Source: Streptomyces sp. B1I3 (GTDB lineage: Bacteria; Actinomycetota; Actinomycetes; Streptomycetales; Streptomycetaceae). Taken from it: DNA of 64,000 nucleotides. The position numbers and the translations under genes were made by a program. Positions within the stretch are counted from its first letter, which is position 1. Every line of letters starts with the position of its first letter. Below, one piece after another: positions 52,966 through 61,580 of the stretch. Where the stretch lies: positions 7,455,593 to 7,519,592 of the forward strand of contig NZ_JAUSYD010000001.1 of assembly GCF_030816615.1 (NCBI RefSeq), given 5' to 3'. Below the pieces are notes generated by a model. It was not told where the DNA came from, did not search any database, and saw only the letters and a list, made by a program, of their open reading frames with translations.

Positions 52966-54288
52966 ATGACGAACATGCGCTTCCGTGCTCCACGCCGCAC
53001 CACCCGACGAGCCCTGCTCGCCGTGTCCGCTCTGGCACTCGTGGCACCGCTGACCGCCTGCGGCGGCGGATCGGACACCGCGGCCGGGGACGGCAAGACT
53101 CTGCGCCTGTGGCACTACGAGCAGGAGGACGGCGCCCTGAGCAACGCCTGGGACGCGGCCATCGCCGAGTTCAAGAAGACCCACCCCGACGTGAAGGTCG
53201 TCTTCGAACGCAAGACGTTCGAGCAGATACAGCAGAACGCCGGCATGATCCTCAACTCCGACAAGGCGCCCGACGTCATGGAGTACAACAAGGGCAATGC
53301 CACCACCGGACTGCTCGCCAAGCAGGGCCTGCTCACCGACCTGACCTCCGTCGCGAAGGAACGCGGCTGGGACAAGAAGATCAGCGAGAGCGCATCCGTC
53401 ACCGCCCGCTACGACGCCAACGGCGAAATGGGCGGCGACAAGTGGTACGGCATCCCGAACTACGGCGAGTTCGTCCTCTCCTACTACAACGACGACCTTT
53501 TCAAGAAGTACAACGTGGCCAAGCCCACCGACTTCAAGAGCTTCGAAGCGGCGCTCGCCAAGTTCAAGGCAGCCGGCATCACACCCCTGGCCAACGCCGC
53601 CAACGACCACCCCGCCGGGCACTGGCTCTACCTGCTCGCACTCTCACAGGCCGATGACACCTGGGTCGACAACTACCAGCTGTACAAGGGCAAGGTCGAC
53701 TTCCACGGCCCCGAGTTGACCTACGCCGTCAACAAGTACAAGGAGTGGCTCGACAAGGGCTACTTCGAAAAGAAGGACGTCGGCCTCAAGGGCGCCGACA
53801 TGACCGAGCAATTCGTCTCCCAGAAGCGGCCGATCATGGTCGGCGGAAACTGGTGGTTCGGCGGCCTGACCACCGACATCAAGAACTTCGAATGGTCCAC
53901 CGCACCCTACCCGGGCAGCGAGAAGACCCTCGGCTCCGGCGGCAACCACTGGGTCGTCCCCACCAAGGCGAAGAACAAGAAGCTCGCCGAGGACTTCATC
54001 GACATCACCATGTCCGACAAGATCCAGAAGCGGATCGGCGAAGAGGGCAACGTGCCCCTCGCAGCCAAGGCAGACAGCATCACCAACCCCAAGGCACGCG
54101 AGCTCATCACCGCATTCAACACCCACCAGGCCAGCAACGGCCTCGCCTTCTACCCCGACTGGCCCGTCGCCGGCTACTACGACACGTGGATGGCTGCCAC
54201 CCAGAACCTCATGAACGGCAGTAAGCCCGACAAGGTTCTCGACGAGCTCGCAGCCCCCTACGAGAAGTACGCCGCCTCGCGGCGCTGA
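52966..54288 (+). CDS. Sugar ABC transporter substrate-binding lipoprotein, 440 aa
   Basis: ATG 52966 follows AAGGAA. After twin Arg the lipobox is LTAC with Cys33 or near. The mature part (LRLWHYEQEDGALSNAWDAA, KWYGIPNYGEFVLSYYNDDL, MVGGNWWFGG, HWVVPTKAKNKKLAEDF) is a family 1 extracellular binding protein. It should capture isomaltooligosaccharides for the permeases directly downstream. Gap to the glucosidase 70 bases, to the first permease 96. Confidence 0.92.
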   Translation: MTNMRFRAPRRTTRRALLAVSALALVAPLTACGGGSDTAAGDGKTLRLWHYEQEDGALSNAWDAAIAEFKKTHPDVKVVFERKTFEQIQQNAGMILNSDKAPDVMEYNKGNATTGLLAKQGLLTDLTSVAKERGWDKKISESASVTARYDANGEMGGDKWYGIPNYGEFVLSYYNDDLFKKYNVAKPTDFKSFEAALAKFKAAGITPLANAANDHPAGHWLYLLALSQADDTWVDNYQLYKGKVDFHGPELTYAVNKYKEWLDKGYFEKKDVGLKGADMTEQFVSQKRPIMVGGNWWFGGLTTDIKNFEWSTAPYPGSEKTLGSGGNHWVVPTKAKNKKLAEDFIDITMSDKIQKRIGEEGNVPLAAKADSITNPKARELITAFNTHQASNGLAFYPDWPVAGYYDTWMAATQNLMNGSKPDKVLDELAAPYEKYAASRR

Positions 54289-54384
54289 GGCTGACACACC
54301 TCCTCGCCCACGCGTCAGCCCCTTCACTTCCGGGGACGGCGGCTGCCCCCACCGGGCCGCCGTCCCGCCCATCCAGGAGCCACA

Positions 54385-55278
54385 GTGAAAACCACACGAC
54401 GTACGCGGCCCACGGGGTACGCCGTCTTCCTCGCACCGGGCCTGCTACTGAGCCTGCTCTTCCTCGTCGTTCCGCTCGTGATGACCTTCTACTACAGCCT
54501 CACCCAGTGGCAGGGCATCGGAGACCCCACCTGGATCGGCTTCGACAACTACACCCGACTCTTCAGCGACTCCGACTTCTGGGCCTCGTTCCGCAACATC
54601 GCCTTCGTCATCGTCGGCATCGCGGTCGTCCCGACCGTGCTCGGCCTGTTCCTCGCAGCCCTCTTGTTCGACTACATCGGCAAGAAGCACGGCGACGGCG
54701 TCGTCAGCCTCTTCCGCTCCGGGCTCTACCTTCCCCAAGTCATCCCGGTCGCCGTCACCGGCCTGATGTGGGGATGGATCCTCGCCCCGGAAGGCGCCGT
54801 CAACAGCGTCCTCGAAAAGGCCGGCCTCGCCTCTCTGGCCGAAAACTGGCTCGGCGACCCCGACCTCGCACTCTGGGTCGTCCTCGCCGTCCTGGTCTGG
54901 ATGCAGCTCGGCTACCCGCTGGTGCTGTTCCTGTCCGGGCTCCAGCGCATCGACCCCGAACTCTACGAGGCAGCCTCCCTCGACGGCGCGACCTGGTGGC
55001 AGCGCTTCACCCGCATCACCGTGCCCATCCTGCGCCCCGAGGTCTACGTCGTCCTGGTCACCACCACCATCGCCGGCCTGAAGGTCTTTGCCCAGATCTT
55101 CGTCCTCACCGGCGGCGGCCCCGGCAACTCAACCCTGGTCCCCTCCTACTTCGCGTACCAGAACTTCTTCGAGCGCGCCGACGTCGGCTACGGATCAGCC
55201 ATCTCCAGCACCATCACGCTGCTCGTGCTGATCATCGCCGGAACGATGCTCACCCGCCAGGCCCGCGAGGACGGATGA
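54385..55278 (+). CDS. Sugar ABC transporter permease (MalF/UgpA type), 297 aa
   Basis: GTG 54385 starts behind AGGAGCC. Six membrane helices; the ATPase-contact loop is EAASLDGATWWQRFTRITVP. VFVLTGGGPGNSTLVPSYFA is typical of CUT1 permeases. It overlaps the next permease as ATGA. Works with the lipoprotein and, most likely, the MsmK ATPase at 43480, because no ATPase gene is adjacent. Confidence 0.93.
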   Translation: MKTTRRTRPTGYAVFLAPGLLLSLLFLVVPLVMTFYYSLTQWQGIGDPTWIGFDNYTRLFSDSDFWASFRNIAFVIVGIAVVPTVLGLFLAALLFDYIGKKHGDGVVSLFRSGLYLPQVIPVAVTGLMWGWILAPEGAVNSVLEKAGLASLAENWLGDPDLALWVVLAVLVWMQLGYPLVLFLSGLQRIDPELYEAASLDGATWWQRFTRITVPILRPEVYVVLVTTTIAGLKVFAQIFVLTGGGPGNSTLVPSYFAYQNFFERADVGYGSAISSTITLLVLIIAGTMLTRQAREDG

Positions 55279-56207
55279 CCATGACCATGACCACCGACCC
55301 CACCACGCCCACAACGTCACGCACCCCCACACCAGGACCCCGCGGCCGGGGCGTCCGGCGCAAGACCCGCAAAGCCACCGGAAACCGCCGCTCCCGAGGT
55401 TCCTACGCGGTCCTGGCCGCCGTCGCCGTCTTCGTCCTCGCCTTCCTCGCACCCTTCGCCGTCATCCTGCTCAACTCATTCAAGACCAGCGCCGACTTCC
55501 GGGCCCACGGCTCCCTGTCCTGGCCCACCGAGTGGAACTGGAGCATCATCGCCGACGTCTGGGACCGCGTCGGCTTCACCCAGAAACTCCTCAACAGCGT
55601 CCAGATCAGCCTCGGCGTCGTCCTCATCGCCGTCCTGTTCGCACTCTTCAACGCCTACGCCATCGGCATCGGCCGCGTCCGCTGGCGCACCGCCTTCCTC
55701 GTCTTCTTCCTCGGCGTCAACGTCCTGCCGCAGGAAGGACTCGTCTACCCCATCTACTACCTCTTCAAGGAGATGGGCCTCTACGACGGGAAACTCGGCT
55801 ACACCATCCTGGTCGGCATCACCTACAGCGCGTTTGGCACCTACCTGCTCTCCTCCGTCTTCTCCAGCTTCCCCCGCGAACTCATCGAAGCCGCCTCCAT
55901 GGACGGCGCCGGCCGCTGGACGATCCTGTGGCGCATCGTGCTGCCCATGAGCTGGCCCACCCTGTCGGTGATGTGCGTCTTCTTCTTCGTCTGGAGCTGG
56001 AACGAGTTCCTCTACCCCCTCGTGCTGCTCATTTCCAACGACAACCAGACCGTCCCCCTCGGCCTGTCCGTCATGCAGGGCCAATACACCAGCGACCCCA
56101 CTGCCATGAGCGCAGCCGCCCTCCTCGGCGTCATCCCCATGGTCGTGTTCTTCCTCATCTTCCAGCGCTCCCTCACCCGCGGCATGACCGCCGGCGCCGT
56201 GAAGTAA
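55275..56207 (+). CDS. Sugar ABC transporter permease (MalG/UgpE type), 310 aa
   Basis: ATG 55275 overlaps the previous stop (55276-55278). A 40-residue basic lead precedes six helices. The contact loop is EAASMDGAGRWTILWRIVLP. NVLPQEGLVYPIYYLFKEMG and WSWNEFLYPLVLL are CUT1 hallmarks. Last gene of the rightward arm; a hairpin terminator follows at 56240. Confidence 0.93.
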   Translation: MTMTMTTDPTTPTTSRTPTPGPRGRGVRRKTRKATGNRRSRGSYAVLAAVAVFVLAFLAPFAVILLNSFKTSADFRAHGSLSWPTEWNWSIIADVWDRVGFTQKLLNSVQISLGVVLIAVLFALFNAYAIGIGRVRWRTAFLVFFLGVNVLPQEGLVYPIYYLFKEMGLYDGKLGYTILVGITYSAFGTYLLSSVFSSFPRELIEAASMDGAGRWTILWRIVLPMSWPTLSVMCVFFFVWSWNEFLYPLVLLISNDNQTVPLGLSVMQGQYTSDPTAMSAAALLGVIPMVVFFLIFQRSLTRGMTAGAVK

Positions 56208-56239
56208 CCCCGCCCCGCACAAGGGCTCAGCGCGCGCTG

Positions 56240-56279
56240 CCCTGGATCCGGCCAACCCACCCCGCCGCCGGATCCGGGG
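56240..56279. terminator. Hairpin terminator after the second permease
   Basis: The core arms GGATCCGGC and GCCGGATCC pair perfectly and extend by four more pairs including one T-G. Loop of 14 bases. Confidence 0.7.
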
Positions 56280-56373
56280 CACACCTCTTGCCTCCGCAAC
56301 CCGGCGGCCGGCTCCTCAGCCAGAGCATGATGCGTTGCTAAGTGGTCGGCTCCGGAAGTCCTTCGGGGGTTGA

Positions 56374-56700
56374 TCAGGCTGCCAGGGCGACGGAGGATTC
56401 TTCTTGTCGGTCGGCGGGTGTGTGTCGGTCGAGCCGGGCCAGCAGATCGTCCAGGTCGGAGGTGGTGAACCTCCAGTGGAATGGCTGTGCCGTGGCGTTG
56501 TAGCGGTCTTCGAATGCTCGGAGCCGGTCCCGGACCTGGGTCAGGTCCGTGAAGTCGTTGGGTGAGACGACCTTGCGCTGGACGATAGAGAAGACGATCT
56601 CGATCTGGTTGGTCCAGGAGGCGTGGACGGGGGTGTGGACCATGACCGCGTTCGGAAACGCCTTGGTGAGACGGTGAGCGTTTTCAGCTTCGCCACTCCA
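56374..56700 (-). pseudogene. IS630-family transposase, C-terminal fragment
   Basis: The minus strand reads RLTKAFPNAVMVHTPVHASW, TNQIEIVFSIVQRKVVSPND and DRLRAFEDRYNATAQPFHWR. This is the end of an IS630 transposase with the last catalytic Glu region. The preceding two-thirds are missing. It borders the dextran locus. Confidence 0.8.
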
Positions 56701-56965
56701 GGGTGACGCCGTGGCCCTCGCTGGAGTCCTGGAGGCTCCTCGGCTGGGCCCGCCGGGCACAGTGGGTCGTCTGTGAAAAGTCGCGGGCGGTCACCTCGCT
56801 GAGGGGCCGACCCTGCGCTTCGGGGCGGAGGATGGTCGTGAGGAGGGATGGGACGCATGCTCGAAGTACCATCCCTGCAAGGTTCTCCGGTCGGTACTTC
56901 CCAACCTCCGCAGTGGCGTGGTCGGACGGAGACATCCCTGCAGAGAGGGCAGAGGGCAGAGGGCA

Positions 56966-57508
56966 ATGAGTGTGGCTGAGAGTTGGTCCCGCGTGATGAG
57001 TCTTCTTCGGCAGCACGCGCCAGCCGATTACGCGGACCTGCCAGGGCCCGCTACGGAGCAGATGCTCGCGGCCGCCGAAGAACGGATGGGCATCTCCCTG
57101 CCTGGGGACCTGCGGACGTGGCTGTTGCAGAACAATCTGGATCTACCTGAGGAAGATGTCGACGACGAAGTGGCATGTTGCGGCTTCGACGGGTTCCCGG
57201 ACGAGGGAAGCTTCTTTCTGGGTGTCCGGGCGATGGAGAAGCTCTACGCGAATCACCCCTTGTCCGGTGGGGGCGAATGGCGCGAGGAGTGGATCCCGTT
57301 TCAGTCGGACCGGGACGGCTGGATGGGACAGTTCATCGACGCGAGGGACGGACGTATCGGCAGATGGTTCGTGGGTGCGCCCACGGTCACCGGCGAGTAC
57401 GAATCGATGGCCCAGTATTTCGACTCCGTAGCGGAGATGCTGACGAAGATCGCCGATGGAAGCTACCCGGTCTGTGGGGTCACCGAAGGTCGACTCGTCT
57501 GGTCGTGA
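56966..57508 (+). CDS. SMI1/KNR4 (SUKH) family protein, 180 aa
   Basis: ATG 56966 lies behind GAGGG. QMLAAAEERMGISLPGDLRT is the SUKH entry motif. WLLQNNLDLPEEDV, GFDGFPDEGSFFLGVRAME and EEWIPFQSDRDGWMGQFID follow the family. SUKH proteins are frequent immunity proteins against polymorphic toxins. No toxin gene is adjacent, so this may be an orphan immunity gene. The transposase remnant on the other strand begins right after its stop. Confidence 0.85.
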   Translation: MSVAESWSRVMSLLRQHAPADYADLPGPATEQMLAAAEERMGISLPGDLRTWLLQNNLDLPEEDVDDEVACCGFDGFPDEGSFFLGVRAMEKLYANHPLSGGGEWREEWIPFQSDRDGWMGQFIDARDGRIGRWFVGAPTVTGEYESMAQYFDSVAEMLTKIADGSYPVCGVTEGRLVWS

Positions 57509-58249
57509 GACGGTTCCCAACCGCATGGCTGCGGCGATGGCGGTCATGCGGTTGGGGCTGCAGCGGGCTCGGCGGAGGATCTGCCAGGACTTGAGTCGTG
57601 CGATGCTTCGTTCGACCGGTGCCCGTGCCGCTGACAGGGCGCGGTTGACTGTCCGTTGGGTCGTGGTGAGGTCCTGGCGAGGAGGCCGTCTGATGGGTGT
57701 GGTCACCCAGGGGCCGGCGCCGATGTAGGCGCGGTCGGCGAGGATCGGAACACCCTGGCGTTCGCAGATACGGATGATGCGGTGGGTGCGGGCGGCGGTG
57801 AGGTCGTGAGTGCGGCCGGGCAGCGCGGGTGAGATCCACAGCAGGTTGCCGGTGGGATCGGTCACCACTTGCACGTTCACGCCGTGGCGGCGGTGCTTCT
57901 GGGAGAAGTCGGCCCGGCTGTCGCCGACGCGGTCGCACTCGGCGAGGGTTCCGTCGAGCAGGACGTGGTCAGGGTCTGCTTCCCGCAGGACCCGCAGCAG
58001 TCCGGGCGCCTGGCGGGACAAGTGCTCGACGACGGCCTTAACGTAGGCGTGGGCGGTGCCGACGGATATCCCGAAGCCGACAGCGATCTGTGCGAGCGGG
58101 TCGTGCCGGCGCAGGTATACCAGGCCGACGAGAGCGCGCTGGTGAGGTGGGAGCTTGCAGCGTCGGTCACCCTCACGGGTGACGATGAGCATGGATACCC
58201 ACTCGACCAGAGCATGAGGCAGGTCGAGTGCGGCAGGGTAGGGAACCAA
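57509..58249 (-). pseudogene. IS5-group transposase (DDE_Tnp_4 type), 3'-truncated
   Basis: TTG 58249 opens the frame: EGDRRCKLPPHQRALVGLVY, AQIAVGFGISVGTAHAYVKA, LLDGTLAECDRVGDSRADFS, LPGRTHDLTAARTH and VERSIARLKSWQILRRARC. The related copy at 5071 ends ILTLERQR. Here the frame loses similarity after MTAIAAAM and runs on antisense to the SUKH gene to 57143. The last residues and the IS end are therefore missing. Confidence 0.8.
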
Positions 58250-58476
58250 CAGGGCTCCTGTGCCGATGGGTTGAGACTTCGAACACCTCCCTCAACGGCC
58301 CGGGAGCCTTGTGCGTTGCGGTCCTCATCCTGACTCGTCCTGGGTCACTCGATCAGTGGCCGCTCTGAAAGAGCTCAGTGGGTCGGGGCGACCGAAGGCG
58401 GACTACAGGGTCATGTTTAGGCGTCAACGACCCCCCGTGTGTTGCCGAGTGGCCAACTGCACGGTCCGGGGAGACG

Positions 58477-58920
58477 ATGAACGTGAGACGCAGCGATGAG
58501 TCTGCGTGGGTCGGATCGGGCGCCCATGATCGGTTGGGACAGCAGTGGCCGGTGGCTGTACTGGGTTCGACCAGCACCCAGGATGGCGTAACGGCGCTCC
58601 ACACTGACGGGAAGATCGTCGTTCTTCCGCATGGTGGGCTGTATACGAGGCCCAGTGCCCTCGGAGTCGGGACGGCTCGCCGCTGCGGGGGAACACGCTG
58701 TACCAGGCGTTCGTGCGGGCGCGGAATGCAGCCGGAGCACCGGCACGACATGGGGCGGGATCGCGATCAGACGTTCAAGGACGGCGAGGAAGTCGTCACC
58801 TTGCAGGAGACGCGGTTCCGCCAGCAAGGCGAGCTGATGTGTGTGGAGACCACTACACAGGGCCTGTACTGGATACGCGACGAAACGGCAGCGTCCAGCG
58901 GCGGGCGCCCGTCGTTCTAA
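58477..58920 (+). CDS. Doubtful hypothetical protein, 147 aa
   Basis: The frame from ATG 58477 contains VGSGAHDRLGQQWPVAVLGS and at its end VVTLQETRFRQQGELMCVET. I do not recognise it. Another frame in the middle (LYQAFVRARNAAGAPARHGA) looks protein-like too, so this may be two shifted pieces of one gene. Weak support. Confidence 0.3.
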   Translation: MNVRRSDESAWVGSGAHDRLGQQWPVAVLGSTSTQDGVTALHTDGKIVVLPHGGLYTRPSALGVGTARRCGGTRCTRRSCGRGMQPEHRHDMGRDRDQTFKDGEEVVTLQETRFRQQGELMCVETTTQGLYWIRDETAASSGGRPSF

Positions 58921-58944
58921 AGTTGGCACCACGGAGGGTGAACA

Positions 58945-60045
58945 ATGATTCCGATACCTCGACCGACCGATCCCAGCCCGGTGCTATATGTGTCCAACAA
59001 GAGCTACGGCCTCGACGACAGTGGTAGGTACTGGCTACGCGGCAATGACCATGCAAGGATAGTACTTAAGGGTATCAACATCCCGCTCGTCGATGACTGG
59101 GATTTTCCCGCTAGTCGCCCCTACGGTAAACTGGAGGAGTTGGCGAAGACGGGCGCAAATTGCGTCAGGATTCAGTGGTATGCGCAATATCCTGCCGCGT
59201 CGCGTCCCCCGTACGCCACGGCCGACCTAGACCGCGTGCTTGAGAAGTGCCGGACCAGCCGCCTTGTGCCCATCGTGGAGTTGCACGACTGCACGTGCAA
59301 AGAGGACCCCGAGCTTGTCAACAGTGAGCTGATGAGCTGGTGGACTCGGCCGGACGTGCTTGGGATGTTGAAGAGACATGAGCGATATGTCATTATCAAC
59401 CTCGCCAACGAGTTGGGCTGGTACCGATGGCAAAATTGGTCACCTGCAGCCCTGGATAAGTTCAAAGTTGCGTACAAGAAGGCGATCACCAGCATTCGCA
59501 GCAAAGGGCTTCGAATGCCGATCATGATCGACGCACCGGACTGCGGCTCATCGGTCAACGCTTTTTTGAGCGCCGGCCAGGAGTTGATCGATCACGACCC
59601 GCTGCACAGCATCCTGCTCAGTGCACATGCCTACTGGGGCGATGACTACGACGGGTCCGCCGATGTGAATCTGGCGATTAGGGCGAAACTTCCCATCGTT
59701 CTCGGCGAGATCGCCAACAAGCAATTTGCGAACGACAACGAGTGCTTCTACGGGCTAGACGGAACAAATCTCGATAACCCGCCACGCACCGAATTCCGCT
59801 ACCAGAATCTGCTTATCACCCTTACGCAGTGGGAAGTCGGGTGGCTTGCATGGGCCTGGTACAAAGATAATTGCGAACATCGAAGAATGACACCGGACGG
59901 CAATTACACGGGCGCTCTCGACGGCAGCCCCACGGGCTTGACGCCCTACGGCTCCGACATCCTGCACCAAGGTACGTACGGTCTTCGACTGGGATACTTC
60001 GGGCCGCAGAAACTTGACACCCTGCCTGGGGCACCGCCTGTGTGA
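58945..60045 (+). CDS. GH5-like (beta-mannanase/cellulase type) glycoside hydrolase without signal peptide, 366 aa
   Basis: ATG 58945 follows GGAGGG. LKGINIPLVDDWDF, ANCVRIQWYAQYP and VPIVELHDCT lead to INLANELGW, where Glu156 is the probable acid/base. PIVLGEIANKQF supplies nucleophile Glu255, and WLAWAWYKDNCEH follows. This is the order of GH5 enzymes. No signal peptide or binding module is seen, unusual for polysaccharide hydrolases, so it may act inside the cell or depend on another export route. The DNA is AT-richer than its neighbours and flanked by transposase debris, which suggests recent acquisition. Confidence 0.82.
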   Translation: MIPIPRPTDPSPVLYVSNKSYGLDDSGRYWLRGNDHARIVLKGINIPLVDDWDFPASRPYGKLEELAKTGANCVRIQWYAQYPAASRPPYATADLDRVLEKCRTSRLVPIVELHDCTCKEDPELVNSELMSWWTRPDVLGMLKRHERYVIINLANELGWYRWQNWSPAALDKFKVAYKKAITSIRSKGLRMPIMIDAPDCGSSVNAFLSAGQELIDHDPLHSILLSAHAYWGDDYDGSADVNLAIRAKLPIVLGEIANKQFANDNECFYGLDGTNLDNPPRTEFRYQNLLITLTQWEVGWLAWAWYKDNCEHRRMTPDGNYTGALDGSPTGLTPYGSDILHQGTYGLRLGYFGPQKLDTLPGAPPV

Positions 60046-60348
60046 CAGTAAGCGCTGTGTCGCGCCTGAGGTAATCGGAAGGTTGTCCGAGCCCGCTCCC
60101 CGAGGAAGACCGTGAGGTCCTCGAACCCGTGCCCTGATGTCGATCAGGCTAAGCTTTGGCACGGAGTGTTCGGCGATCCTAACCAGCGCGCCTGAAACAC
60201 GAACTCCCGATGCTGGATCAGGCTCAGGGGCCGACACGCCTGAAACCGGCTCCATGCCAAACTCCCTGTCTCTTGCGTCTTGACCGCGAACGGTAGCAAC
60301 AACATGCCAGCGCGGATAGTTGCCACCCGCTAGATGACAGCGCCCGGC
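60046..60348. other. Gap of about 300 bases
   Basis: No gene seen. Two similar pieces with GATCAGGCT occur near 60143 and 60215; otherwise plain. Confidence 0.4.
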
Positions 60349-60350
60349 TA

Positions 60351-61221
60351 AGACCGTGTCCTATGTGGCGAGGCGGACCAGGCGTTTGTAGCAACAGAGG
60401 GCGGCGGCGAGGCCGAGGAAGGCCAGGTAGTTGCGGGGGTGGCGTTCGTAGCGGGGGCTGAGTGAGCGGTAGCCGGAGAGCCAGGACATGGTCCGCTCGA
60501 TCACCCAGCGGTGGCGTCCTAGCCGTTCGCTGGACTCGATGCCCCTGCGCGCGATGCGGACACCGATGCGCTTTCCGCGAAGCCATTTCCGCAGTTCAGG
60601 GATGTCGTGCGCCTTGTCCGCGTGGAGCTTGCGGGGGCTTGAGGTGGCGGCCTCGGTGAGGGTCGTGTCTCGTTTGGTGACCGAGGATCATGGGCTTGAG
60701 GGCTTGGCTGTCGTGGGTGTTGCCCGCGGTGATGCCGACGAGGAGGGGCAGGGCCGTTCGCGTCCGACAGGACGTGCATCTTGGAACCCGGCTTGCCCCG
60801 GTCCACGGGGCTCGGACCTGTGAGTTCGCCCCTTTTTTTAGCCCTCACGTGGGCGGAGTCGAGGACAGCTCGGGAGAGGTCGAGCAGGCCGGCGTCGTCG
60901 AGCCGGTGCAGGGATTTCTTCGTGGAGCCGGCCCCACACGCCCGCCCGCGACCAGATCAGGAACCGGCGGTGAGCCGTCGACTTCGATATCCCGAAACAT
61001 GGCGGCAATGCCCGCCAGGCGCACCCGCTGACCAGCACGTAGATGATCGCCGCGAACAGCGTCTCATCAGGCGTGTCCTGCGTCCCACCACCCTGCGACC
61101 GCACCTTCGATGGTGGGATCAGCGGCTCCGCGATCTCCCACAACCCGTCCGGAACAATCCAACTCCAAGTACCCCGCCCCATAACGGAGTCAACGACGCC
61201 TCACCACATAGGACACGGTCT
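60351..61221 (-). mobile_element. IS5-family element with perfect ends and TA target duplication
   Basis: AGACCGTGTCCTATGTGG (60351-60368) and its inverted copy (61204-61221) match over 18 bases and are flanked by TA on both sides. Length is 871 bp. The transposase inside carries several frameshifts although the ends are perfect. Confidence 0.85.
60361..61182 (-). pseudogene. IS5-family transposase, several frameshifts
   Basis: ATG 61182 starts GTWSWIVPDGLWEIAEPLIP, then CAWRALPPCFGISKSTAHRR. The frame fails after GRLHEEIP. In other frames follow RAKKRGELTGPSPVDRGKPG and SPRYERHPRNYLAFLGLAAA, ending LVRLAT with the stop at 60361-60363. Removing one C from each of three C runs restores HRLDDAGLL, GLPLLVGITAGNTHDSQAL and LKPRKLHADKAHD by eye. 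The A7G4 run near 60828-60838 is the family's usual slippage site. Confidence 0.8.
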
Positions 61222-61223
61222 TA

Positions 61224-61580
61224 GGGGTCGGCCGAGCCCGACCTGTTCGTCGTCCGCGGCGTGCGCCGGCACCAGCATCGGACGGCCGTCGGGTGCCGAT
61301 TTGTCCGCCGTACCGCGACGATCACCACAGTCCCGCAATCCTCGCCCAGCGCACCGCTTCCCGTTCACCTGCACGCCCACTAGGCCACTTCTAAGCGTGG
61401 TCTCGGGGAACCGGGCGACGCTGCGCTGACCCTCTTCACCGGCCCGTCGCGCAGCTCCGTACCGACGGCCGGGCGGTAACCGGTAGAGCAGCACCTGGTC
61501 CTACTCGGGCTGCGGTGCCGGCCGCTGCGCCTCGGGCTCGTCTTGGCCGTGCTCGGCGGCTGTGGTGACGGCGATGCGTG
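61224..61580. other. Gap of about 360 bases
   Basis: A 97-codon minus-strand frame exists but shows no family pattern. Nothing else evident. Confidence 0.4.

Noticed and set aside
61201..61494. Minus-strand frame of 97 codons between the IS5 element and the helicase
   Set aside because: Starts within the IS end region and has no recognisable content.
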